This document shows, piece by piece, positions 57,289-64,000 of a DNA stretch of 64,000 nt (the stretch's first letter is position 1; every line of letters starts with the position of its first letter). The position numbers were made by a program, and so were the translations under genes. The notes under the pieces were generated by a model. It had not been told where the DNA came from, searched no databases, and saw only the letters and a list, made by a program, of their open reading frames with translations. The stretch is from the NCBI RefSeq assembly GCF_014202315.1, contig NZ_JACHGN010000035.1, forward strand, positions 1 to 64,000, in the 5' to 3' direction. The DNA comes from Thermocatellispora tengchongensis. Lineage in GTDB: Bacteria > Actinomycetota > Actinomycetes > Streptosporangiales > Streptosporangiaceae.

Positions 57289-57584
57289 TGCGGGCGGCGA
57301 TCCGGATCGCGATGGTGTCAGCGTGGCTGGCGGTCGTCTGGGCGGCCGCACCGCTGGCACACGTGCGCAGCGAGGCTCAGGCAGTGGTGGTGCCGCTCAT
57401 CGTCGTCTCGGTTGGCGCGGTGCTGGTGGCGCTGGAGCGGCTCGGAGCGGGCGTGATCGGCATCGTGCTGACGGTTACCGCGGTCTGGTTGCTGGCGGCC
57501 GCTACGTGGGGCGTGCTCGCCGGCACGGTGCTGCTGGTGTCGGGCATCGCGGTCCTGGTCGGCGGGTACACAGAGACCCCGTGA
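57288..57584 (+). CDS. Small membrane protein after traB
   Basis: A 98-residue protein from ATG 57288, coupled to traB by TGATG. It has about four hydrophobic segments (MVSAWLAVVWAAAPLA, VVPLIVVSVGAVLVAL, GVIGIVLTVTAVWLLAAA, GTVLLVSGIAVLVGG). Likely a transfer or spread accessory; no specific family was recognised. Confidence 0.7.
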   Translation: MRAAIRIAMVSAWLAVVWAAAPLAHVRSEAQAVVVPLIVVSVGAVLVALERLGAGVIGIVLTVTAVWLLAAATWGVLAGTVLLVSGIAVLVGGYTETP

Positions 57585-57590
57585 AGTACA

Positions 57591-57628
57591 TGACGCGTCA
57601 ATGCGCAATAATTGCGTCAAATGCGTCA
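57591..57628. promoter_or_regulatory. GCGTCA repeat cluster before excisionase-like gene
   Basis: The palindrome TGACGCGTCA (57591-57600) is followed by two further GCGTCA units (57614-57619, 57623-57628) in an AT-rich patch with AATAATTGCG. It looks like an operator or iteron-type site for the downstream HTH protein. Confidence 0.5.
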
Positions 57629-57683
57629 TGCTGACAAGTGATGGCAAGGGTTGCGCAAGGCGGCCGGGATCGAAGGGGGATCG

Positions 57684-57872
57684 GTGGCGGAGAAGCATCT
57701 GACTCCAGAGGACCTTGCGGAGCGCTTAGGCGTGCCCAAGGCCACCGTCTACGCCTGGAACTCTCGCGGCGGAGGCCCCCGTTTCATGCGCTTCGGCAAG
57801 CATGTTCGGTACAAGATCGCCGATGTGGAAGCGTGGGAGAATCGGCAGTACGCAGAGCCCACGGCGAGCTGA
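57684..57872 (+). CDS. xis: Excisionase/HTH_17-type protein
   Basis: A 62-residue protein from GTG 57684 (AAGGGGG upstream); TTG 57651 is a longer alternative. The pattern LTPEDLAERLGVPKATVYAW (about 6-25) followed by GPRFMRFGKHVRYKIADVEA is the classic winged-helix of excisionases (AlpA/HTH_17 type). In pSAM2-like elements xis lies next to int and att; here the int gene is missing and the gene is the last one before the probable element end. It could assist the distant integrase at 4396, or be left from a degraded element. Confidence 0.8.
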   Translation: MAEKHLTPEDLAERLGVPKATVYAWNSRGGGPRFMRFGKHVRYKIADVEAWENRQYAEPTAS

Positions 57873-57892
57873 CGATAGCGAGACTGCTATCG
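57873..57892. repeat. Dispersed palindrome copy 7
   Basis: CGATAGC (57873-57879) and GCTATCG (57886-57892) flank GAGACT, starting one base after the stop of the HTH gene. Inner pairs are less perfect than in copies 2, 3 and 6. Confidence 0.75.
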
Positions 57893-57911
57893 GCGGCTCC
57901 ACCAGCACGGA

Positions 57912-57945
57912 AACGGCCCGGCATCGTGATCGATGCCGGGCCGTT
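57912..57945. terminator. Strong bidirectional terminator
   Basis: A perfect 15-bp stem (57912-57926 with 57931-57945), loop TGAT, arm starting AACGGCCCGGC. It ends the plus-strand transfer operon. Confidence 0.9.
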
Positions 57946-57998
57946 CTGTTCCGGTTCTGTTCCGCCTGACGTTGCTTAGCAACGACAAACAACGACAA
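57943..57998. repeat. Clustered short repeats, candidate attachment region
   Basis: Within 56 nt lie a tandem pair GTTCTGTTCCG (57943-57953, 57954-57964), a palindrome GTTGC-TTA-GCAAC (57971-57983), and CAACGACAA twice (57980-57988 and 57990-57998). Such phased repeats are typical of integrase arm-binding or att regions. They lie 70 nt from the glnA stop. No matching direct repeat was found near the integrase or at the left edge, so an att site is not proven. Confidence 0.45.
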
Positions 57999-58067
57999 CT
58001 AACCACAACGTTTTACCAGCTCAGCGCCCACTTCCAGGAAGATCGCCAAGGCCGGAAAACCCCGCTG

Positions 58068-59492
58068 TCACACGTCGTAGTACAGCTCGAACTCGTGCGG
58101 GTGCGGGCGCAGGCGGATCGGGTCGACCTCGTTCTCGCGCTTGTAGGAGATCCAGGTCTCGATCAGGTCCGGCGTGAACACGCCGCCCTCGAGCAGGTAG
58201 TCGTGGTCGCTCTCCAGGGCGTTGAGCACCTCGGGGAGGGAGCCCGGCACCTGCGGGACCTGGCGGGCCTCCTCCGGCGGGAGCTCGTAGAGGTCCTTGT
58301 CCACCGGCTCCGGCGGCTCGATCTTGTTGCGGATGCCGTCGATGCCGGCCATCAGCATGGCGGCGAAGGCGAAGTACGGGTTGCACGACGGGTCGGGCAC
58401 CCGGAACTCGATCCGCTTGGCCTTCGGGTTGGAGCCCGTGATCGGGATGCGGACGCAGGCGGAGCGGTTGCGCTGGCTGTAGACCAGGTTGACCGGGGCC
58501 TCGTAGCCCGGCACCAGGCGGTGGTAGGAGTTCACCGTCGGGTTGGTGAAGGCCAGCAGCGACGCGGCGTGCTTGAGCAGGCCGCCGATGTAGTAGCGGG
58601 CGGTGTCGGACAGGCCCGCGTAGCCGACCTCGTCGTAGAAGAGCGGCTCGCCGTCCTTCCACAGCGACTGGTGGCAGTGCATGCCCGAGCCGTTGTCACC
58701 GAAGATCGGCTTGGGCATGAAGGTGACCGTGTGGCCGGCCTGGAGCGCCGTGCTCTTGATGATGTACTTGTACAGCATCAGGTTGTCGGCGGTCTTCAGC
58801 AGCGTGCCGAACCTGAAGTCGATCTCGGCCTGGCCGGCGGTGCCCACCTCGTGGTGCTGCATCTCGACGTCGATGCCCGCGGCGATGAGGTTGCGCACCA
58901 TCTCCGAGCGGAGGTCGGTGAAGTGGTCCATCGGCGGCACCGGGAAGTAGCCGCCCTTGTAGCGCGGCTTGTAGCCGAGGTTGCCGCCCTCGGTCGCCTT
59001 GCCGGTGTTCCAGGCGCCCTCGATCGAGTCGATGTAGTAGTAGCCGGCGTTCTGCTTGGTCTCGAAGCGGACGTCGTCGAAGATGTAGAACTCCGCCTCG
59101 GGACCGAAGTAGGCCGTGTCGGCGATGCCGGTGCCCTTGAGGTACTCCTCCGCCTTGCGCGCGACGTTACGGGGGTCGCGGCTGTACGCCTCGCCGGTGA
59201 GCGGGTCGTGCACGAAGAAGTTGATGTTCAGCGTCTTGTGCTGGCGGAACGGGTCCAGCACGGCGCTGGAGGGGTCGGGCAGCAGCAGCATGTCCGACTC
59301 GTGGATGGCCTGGAAACCGCGGATCGACGATCCGTCGAACATCAGGCCGTCGGTGAACACACTGGACCCGAAGTTCTCGGCGGGGAACGTGAAGTGGTGC
59401 GTCGTCCCCGGCAGGTCGGTGAACCTGACATCGACGAACTGCACTCCCTCGTCCCTGATGAACTTCAGGACGTCGTCGGCGGAGTTGAACAC
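58068..59492 (-). CDS. glnA: Glutamine synthetase, type I
   Basis: A 474-residue enzyme that makes glutamine from glutamate, ammonia and ATP. GTG 59492 is preferred (GGGAGG upstream), giving the usual length for actinobacterial GlnA1. Visible landmarks are [22 protein letters not shown] (metal/substrate), [12 protein letters not shown] (ATP/glutamate), and [11 protein letters not shown], where Tyr402 is the adenylylation site. It ends FELYYDV. It is the first clear chromosomal gene; its 3' end faces the element and is intact. Confidence 0.97.
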   Translation of the reverse strand: MFNSADDVLKFIRDEGVQFVDVRFTDLPGTTHHFTFPAENFGSSVFTDGLMFDGSSIRGFQAIHESDMLLLPDPSSAVLDPFRQHKTLNINFFVHDPLTGEAYSRDPRNVARKAEEYLKGTGIADTAYFGPEAEFYIFDDVRFETKQNAGYYYIDSIEGAWNTGKATEGGNLGYKPRYKGGYFPVPPMDHFTDLRSEMVRNLIAAGIDVEMQHHEVGTAGQAEIDFRFGTLLKTADNLMLYKYIIKSTALQAGHTVTFMPKPIFGDNGSGMHCHQSLWKDGEPLFYDEVGYAGLSDTARYYIGGLLKHAASLLAFTNPTVNSYHRLVPGYEAPVNLVYSQRNRSACVRIPITGSNPKAKRIEFRVPDPSCNPYFAFAAMLMAGIDGIRNKIEPPEPVDKDLYELPPEEARQVPQVPGSLPEVLNALESDHDYLLEGGVFTPDLIETWISYKRENEVDPIRLRPHPHEFELYYDV

Positions 59493-59593
59493 TCTCGAAC
59501 CTCCCAGGGGCACGGGCTTGCGACTTTCGACGGTAGGGCTGGGCCGTTTCCGTGCCGTGTCCCGTTTGTTTCGCCCACGTTAAGTGGACGGAC

Positions 59594-60597
59594 TCATGTC
59601 GGATTGATCTTGATGCAGCCGTCGTCCACTTTCCGGTGGCGATCGTACGGGTCCACGGCCGCGCCGGTGGACTTGGCGGCCACCTCGTCGGGCGGCGAGT
59701 CGCCGTAGACGGGATGCACGAAACCGTCGTTCACGTCACACCGCGCGGGACCCGGCCCGCCCGCGTTCCGGCTTCGAAGCCAATACTCCACCCTTCCCCC
59801 CTCGCGGAACGCCAGCAACTCGCCCTTGTGGTGCGCGATCAACCGCATCGTGGTCCGCGGTTGCCCGGCCGGCGGATGGCGTACACGAACAGGTAGTAGA
59901 CGTGAACCCGCAGTTCCGGCCGCCCGTCGCGGCGGCCCGCCGACACCGTCATGTCGCCGTCCACCTTGATCACATCGGACGCGAGCTCGGCGGTGCCGGG
60001 CGCGAAACCGGTGACCCACCAGCGGGAGTTCCACCCCTTCTTCCGGTCCAGGCGTTCCAGGAAACCCCGGCGCTGCTCGGAGGAGAGCAGCGCGATGAAC
60101 GGCCGGGGCCGCTCCCCGGCGAGGGTCGGCCGGTCCAGGTGGGACGCCGCCAGCAGCGCGCGGGCGTGCCGCAGCGCCGCCCCGACCTCCTTGGCGCTCA
60201 GCCCGGCCATCGCCCTGGCCGGGGGGAGGACCAGCCCGCCCTCGCCGTCGGCGAAGCCGGCCGCGGGCGAGCCCGCGAACGGGTCGGGCGCGGCCACCAC
60301 CCTGGGAGCCCTCGTGGCGACGGGACGCGTCTCCTCGGGGACCGGGCCGGACGAGGAGGGCGCGGGCAGCAGGTCGGGACGCAGGGTGACGGCCGCGCCG
60401 GCGGCGGCCACGGCCGCGACCGCCAGCCAGGCGGCGAGCGTGACGCGGCGGCGCGCGCCGTGGCTCCTGTCGTGCCTCCTGCGCCTTCTGTCGAGCCGCC
60501 TGCCCGCCCGGCGCATCCTGGCCGCCTGCTCGGCGTCGATCTGCCGCATGAGCGCGGTGAAGCGCGCGTCCAGGTCGTCGTGGTCGGGGGTGGGCAT
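59594..60597 (-). CDS. Membrane-anchored hypothetical protein, apparently frameshifted
   Basis: The frame from ATG 60597 gives 252 residues: a charged N-terminus (MPTPDHDDLDARFTALMRQI), a basic stretch, one membrane helix (TLAAWLAVAAVAAAGAAVTL), a Pro-rich linker and a folded extracellular part (RWWVTGFAPGTAELASDVIK). It stops at 59839 soon after YYLFVYAIR. In the -1 register the sense continues without a break (PPAGQPRTTMRLIAHHKGEL, then VEYWLRSRNAGG) to a stop at 59594. One lost base near 59,870 would explain this, either a real mutation or a sequencing error. Intact, it would be about 334 residues. Function unknown. Confidence 0.7.
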
Positions 60598-60722
60598 CCG
60601 GTTCTCCGAGGGGGGGTGACCTGCGGGGCGGGCCCATGATCGCAGGCCGGGCCGACGGTTCACGGGCGATTCAACGGCAACTCGGGTTCGGGACCGGCCC
60701 CTGCGCCGGATACCGTGGTCGC

Positions 60723-61184
60723 ATGGACAGCAGGCAGCCGCGGTGGACTCAGACCTGGCTGGGCGGTGTGCGCGCCGGAGGGGCCGACCTCGGCTACCCG
60801 GGCGAACGGCTCGGCCTGCCCGAGCGGGGGAGCGGCGCGGTCGCGGGGTGGGGGCGCAGGATCGGCGCCATCGTCATCGACTGGCTCATCTGCACCTGGG
60901 CCATCGCCCAGGGCCTGCTCGGCTTCTCCACCGCCGACGCCGGCTGGGTCAGCCTGGGCATCCTGGCGCTGGAGTACGTCCTGCTGGTCGGCACCATCGG
61001 CATGACCTTCGGCATGCGCCTGATGAACTTCAGGATCGCCTCGCTCGACGGCGGCCGGCCGAACCTGGTGCAGGTGCTCGTGCGCACCTTCCTGCTGATC
61101 CTCGCGGTGCCGGCGCTCATCTTCGACCGCGACCAGCGCGGCCTGCACGACCGCGCCGCCGGCACCGTCGCCGTACGCCTCTGA
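60723..61184 (+). CDS. RDD-family membrane protein
   Basis: A 153-residue protein from ATG 60723. After a polar N-terminus it has the RDD pattern WGRRIGAIVIDWLI (about 43-56), further membrane segments (WVSLGILALEYVLLVGTIGM, QVLVRTFLLILAVPAL) and the conserved ending FDRDQRGLHDRAAGTVAVRL. RDD proteins are small integral membrane proteins, possibly involved in ion or solute transport; no specific substrate can be given. Confidence 0.88.
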   Translation: MDSRQPRWTQTWLGGVRAGGADLGYPGERLGLPERGSGAVAGWGRRIGAIVIDWLICTWAIAQGLLGFSTADAGWVSLGILALEYVLLVGTIGMTFGMRLMNFRIASLDGGRPNLVQVLVRTFLLILAVPALIFDRDQRGLHDRAAGTVAVRL

Positions 61185-61292
61185 CCTCCGTTCCGCGCGC
61201 GGCTCGGGCGTACGCCGCCGACGCCGGCGGCCGGAGCAGGGGCGGGGTTGCCCGGAACGTGCCCTTCCTGCCATCCTTGGCATCCAACTTGG

Positions 61293-61321
61293 TTGACACG
61301 TGTAGACAACACGGGTAGATC
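61293..61321 (+). promoter_or_regulatory. Promoter of sugar ABC operon
   Basis: TTGACA (61293-61298), a 17-nt spacer, then TAGATC (61316-61321). The region also contains GTTG...CAAC symmetry overlapping the -35, which could bind a LacI- or similar-type repressor. It is 47 nt upstream of the substrate-binding protein start. Confidence 0.6.
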
Positions 61322-61367
61322 GCCCCTGACCTGCGCCGGGGCCGGGACTCGGTGCAGAGGAGAACGC

Positions 61368-62690
61368 ATGAGGAAACACCGCCGCCGCACCGCGCTCACG
61401 GCAGCCGCGCTGCTCGCCGGAGTCGTCACCGCCCTGTCCGCCTGCGGGTCCTCCGGCGGCTCCGCCCCCGGTACGCCCGGCGCCTCCGGGCCCGCCACCG
61501 GCACGCTGCGCTTCGTCGGCCCCGAGGAGCCCAAGACCTTCGAGCCCGTCATCGCCGGATTCGAGGCCGAGAACCCCGGGATTCAGGTCGAGTACACCCA
61601 GGTGCCCTTCGACCAGCTCAACAACGTCCTGCAGCAGCGACTGGCGGCCAAGGACTCCTCCATCGACGTCTACACCGTGGACCAGCCCCGCCTGTCGGCG
61701 CTCGCCGCCCGCGGCTTCCTGGTGGACCTCAGCGACCTGCGCGAGAAGGTGCGCCAGGCCGTCGTCCCCGGCCAGTACGAGGTCAACGTCTTCCGGGACA
61801 AGATGTGGGCGGTGCCGATCTGGACCTCCGACCAGTTCCTGTTCTACAACGCCGCCCTGCTGAAGAAGGCCGGAGTCACCCCGCCCTCCCGCGACCCCGC
61901 GCAGCGCTGGACCTGGGAGCAGGTCGCCGAGGCGGGCAAGAAGGCCCAGGAGAAGGCCGGCGCCCAGTGGGCGGTCATCCCCGAGCAGATCGAGCAGTTC
62001 TACCAGCTCCAGAGTCTGGCCGAGTCGGCCGGCGGCGGCCCGGGCATCACCGGCCCCGACATGCTCACCCCGGCCATCACCACCGACGGCTGGATCAAGG
62101 CCATGACCTGGTACCACGACCTGTTCGCGAACAAGCTCGCCCCCCGAGGGGTCGGCTCCTTCCAGACCTCGCCGCTGTTCAGCGAGGGCAAGGTCGCCTT
62201 CTTCGTCGGCGGGCCCTGGGACGTCGGCGTGTTCGGCGCGGTCAAGGACCTCGACTGGGGGATCGCGCCCCACCCGTACTTCGCGGGCGGCAAGCAGGTG
62301 ACCCCCACCGGCTCGTGGTCCTGGGGCATCAACCCCGCGTCCACCCAGCAGGCGATGGCCCGCAAGTTCCTCGAATACGCCTCACTCGACCCCGAGGGCA
62401 ACCTGCTGACCACCAAGAACACCACGATCATCCCGTCCAACAAGGCCGCCTTCGACACCTACCTGCCCACGCTGGACGCGCTCGCCGGCGACAAGAGCAA
62501 GGGCGTCGGCGAGATCCTGACCTACGACGCCGGCAACACCGCCGTCGCGCGGCCCACCTCCGTCGGCTACATCCAGTTCGAGGAGATCATGACCAAGGCG
62601 TTCGCGGACATCCGCAACGGCGCCGACCCCCGGGCCCGGCTGGAGAAGGCCACCGGGGAGATCAAGACCGCCTGGGCCCAGCTTCGGTGA
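61368..62690 (+). CDS. Carbohydrate ABC transporter, substrate-binding lipoprotein
   Basis: A 440-residue lipoprotein from ATG 61368 (GAGGAGA upstream). It has a signal peptide with basic start (MRKHRRRT), a hydrophobic core and lipobox LSAC (Cys26). The mature part has the family-1 solute-binding pattern: FEAENPGIQVEYTQVPFDQL, YTVDQPRLSALAARGF, and KVAFFVGGPWDVGVFGAVKD. It captures a sugar or oligosaccharide for the permeases encoded next; overlaps the first permease by 4 nt. Confidence 0.92.
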   Translation: MRKHRRRTALTAAALLAGVVTALSACGSSGGSAPGTPGASGPATGTLRFVGPEEPKTFEPVIAGFEAENPGIQVEYTQVPFDQLNNVLQQRLAAKDSSIDVYTVDQPRLSALAARGFLVDLSDLREKVRQAVVPGQYEVNVFRDKMWAVPIWTSDQFLFYNAALLKKAGVTPPSRDPAQRWTWEQVAEAGKKAQEKAGAQWAVIPEQIEQFYQLQSLAESAGGGPGITGPDMLTPAITTDGWIKAMTWYHDLFANKLAPRGVGSFQTSPLFSEGKVAFFVGGPWDVGVFGAVKDLDWGIAPHPYFAGGKQVTPTGSWSWGINPASTQQAMARKFLEYASLDPEGNLLTTKNTTIIPSNKAAFDTYLPTLDALAGDKSKGVGEILTYDAGNTAVARPTSVGYIQFEEIMTKAFADIRNGADPRARLEKATGEIKTAWAQLR

Positions 62691-63580
62691 GCGGGCGGGA
62701 GCGACCCGGCCGGGCGCGGCTGCGCCACCGCCCGGCCGCGGTGGCGCTGGCGTTCCTCGCGCCCGCGCTGGCGGCGCTGCTGGTGCTGCGGCTCATCCCG
62801 GCCGCGATGGCCGTGGTGAGCAGCCTCAGGCACACCAGCCTGGTCACCGGCGAGACCTCCTTCGTCGGGCTGGAGAACTACCTCACGCTCTTCGGCGATC
62901 CGGCCTTCCTGCAGAGCGTCAGGGTCACCCTGGTCTTCAGCCTGATCGTCAACCCGCTGCAGATCGCCGCCGCGCTGGCCCTGGCCGTGCTGTTCACCCG
63001 CCGCTTCGCCGGGGTGCGGTTCTGGCGCTCGCTGGTCATCCTGCCGATCGCGGTGCCGCCCGCCGTCTCCGCGGCGATCTGGAGCGTGGCCTACCGGCCC
63101 GACGGGCTGCTGAACTCGGTGCTGGCCGTGCTCGGCATCCCCGAGCAGCCCTTCCTCACCTCGCCCGCGCAGGCCCTGTGGTGCCTGATCGTGCTGCTGT
63201 CGTGGATCGGCGTCGGCTACTGGATGATGTTCCTCATCGCCGGCCTGCAGGACATCCCCGCCTCCCTGTACGAGGCCGCGGCCATCGACGGCGCCTCGGC
63301 CTGGCGCCGCTTCGTCCACGTCACGCTGCCGCTGCTGCGCCGCCCGCTGGCGTTCGTGCTGGTGGCCGACACGGTGTCGAACTTCCTGGTGTTCGCCCCG
63401 GTGCAGATGCTCACCAACGGCGGCCCCGAGGGCTCCACCAACGTCACCATGTACGACATCTTCACCCGCGCCTACACCGTCGGCGACCTGAACCTCGCCC
63501 AGGCCGAGGTGATGCTGCTGGTGCTGGTGGTCCTGGCCGTCGTGGCCGTGCAGTTCCGGCTGCTGCGGGCGGGGGACTGA
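62687..63580 (+). CDS. ABC transporter permease (MalF-type)
   Basis: A 297-residue inner-membrane protein from GTG 62687 with six membrane segments and the cytoplasmic coupling loop EAAAIDGASAWRRFVHVTLP (about 204-223), the EAA motif for contact with the ATPase. It works with the binding protein before it and the permease after it. No ATPase gene is in the window; a shared MsiK-like ATPase is common in actinobacteria. Confidence 0.92.
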   Translation: MSGRERPGRARLRHRPAAVALAFLAPALAALLVLRLIPAAMAVVSSLRHTSLVTGETSFVGLENYLTLFGDPAFLQSVRVTLVFSLIVNPLQIAAALALAVLFTRRFAGVRFWRSLVILPIAVPPAVSAAIWSVAYRPDGLLNSVLAVLGIPEQPFLTSPAQALWCLIVLLSWIGVGYWMMFLIAGLQDIPASLYEAAAIDGASAWRRFVHVTLPLLRRPLAFVLVADTVSNFLVFAPVQMLTNGGPEGSTNVTMYDIFTRAYTVGDLNLAQAEVMLLVLVVLAVVAVQFRLLRAGD

Positions 63581-63581
63581 C

Positions 63582-64000
63582 ATGGCCCGTCCCCGCGTAC
63601 GCCGATCGGCCGCCGCCGTGCTCGGCGCCCTGGCCGGCCTCGCCTTCGCCGTGCCGCTGCTGTGGGCCGTGACCAGCTCGCTGCGCGAGAACGAGGCCAT
63701 GTTCCGCTACATCTCCGAGCCGTCCTGGCGCACCCTGCTGCCCTCGGACGTGACCCTGGCCAACTACGCCGCCCTGGTCACCGGCGACTTCGGCCGGGCG
63801 ATCCTGAACTCGATCGTGGTCGCCCTGGCCACGGTGGTGCTCGGCCTCGTCATCAGCGCCGCCGCCGCGTTCGGGCTGGCCGCGGTGCGCTTCCGCGGCC
63901 AGGGCGTGCTGTTCGGCCTGGTGGTGCTGAGCTTCCTGATCCCCTTCGACGCGATCGCGATCCCGCTGGCCACCCTGTTTCGCGACTGGAGCCTGCAGAA
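63582..64000 (+). CDS. ABC transporter permease (MalG-type), partial
   Basis: The first 139 or so codons of the second permease from ATG 63582, running off the right edge. It shows a basic start, first membrane segment (LGALAGLAFAVPLLWAVTSS), SLRENEAMF, then VTLANYAALVTGDFGRAILN and further segments, a typical MalG-like N-terminal half. It forms a heterodimer with the preceding permease. Confidence 0.9.
   Translation, partial: MARPRVRRSAAAVLGALAGLAFAVPLLWAVTSSLRENEAMFRYISEPSWRTLLPSDVTLANYAALVTGDFGRAILNSIVVALATVVLGLVISAAAAFGLAAVRFRGQGVLFGLVVLSFLIPFDAIAIPLATLFRDWSLQ

Noticed and set aside
57943-58010. Proven att site
   Set aside because: The repeats look right, but no matching direct repeat was found at 5.4-5.7 kb or at the left edge, so it was kept only as a candidate.

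Overview
High-GC actinobacterial DNA. GTG/TTG starts are common, and a WhiB-like protein, a DUF2637 protein and a GlnA ending in YYDV are present. The flanking RDD-protein and sugar-ABC genes would suit a Streptosporangiales or related host, but the genus is inferred, not shown. Almost all of 157-57,998 is accessory DNA. Ordinary chromosome begins at about 58 kb with glnA.

Layout. (1) 157-6,487: small DNA-binding and zinc-finger genes, a paralogous pair of membrane/coiled-coil proteins, a tyrosine integrase (4396-5364) and two small membrane proteins. (2) 6,978-9,107: a ParB-like protein, an ABC-ATPase/GNAT fusion and a convergent ASCH protein, a possible nucleobase-modification set. (3) 9,149-37,567: a nearly complete siphophage-like late region in canonical order. 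It holds small and large terminase, virion appendage proteins, portal, minor capsid, scaffold, coat, connectors, tail tube, frameshifted tail chaperones, a cytosine-C5 methyltransferase, tape measure, distal tail, two tandem paralogous tail-tip modules, amidase and holin. It closes with a 17-bp-stem terminator. (4) 37,760-49,754: a remnant of a transposase, then a class I lanthipeptide cluster of the FxLD type on the minus strand (precursor, LanB, LanC, a free-standing SpaB_C-type protein and a PCMT-like O-methyltransferase). Four further minus-strand genes lie upstream, with a divergent HTH/phosphoribosyltransferase-like gene and an inositol-monophosphatase-family gene. (5) 49,848-57,872: a transfer module like those of actinobacterial integrative conjugative elements (AICEs): GntR repressor with a palindromic operator, WhiB-like and DUF2637 proteins, an SsgA-like protein, membrane proteins, an FtsK/TraB translocase and an excisionase-like HTH protein. 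No replication initiator or integrase lies next to it. (6) 57,873-58,067: a strong hairpin and clustered short direct repeats, the best candidate for an element end. (7) 58,068-64,000: glnA, a split membrane-anchored hypothetical, an RDD protein and a carbohydrate ABC importer.

The genes suggest a composite mobile element that carries virion genes, a bacteriocin-type cluster and a conjugative DNA pump. A recurring palindrome (GATAGCGG followed by its reverse complement after a 2-nt centre, often longer) occurs seven times from 1.77 to 57.89 kb and not in the 6 kb of chromosome to the right. It crosses both phage and transfer modules, usually sits at stop codons, and is the best sequence hint that the parts share history or regulation. 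Product names rest on motifs and gene order read by eye; no database search was possible.
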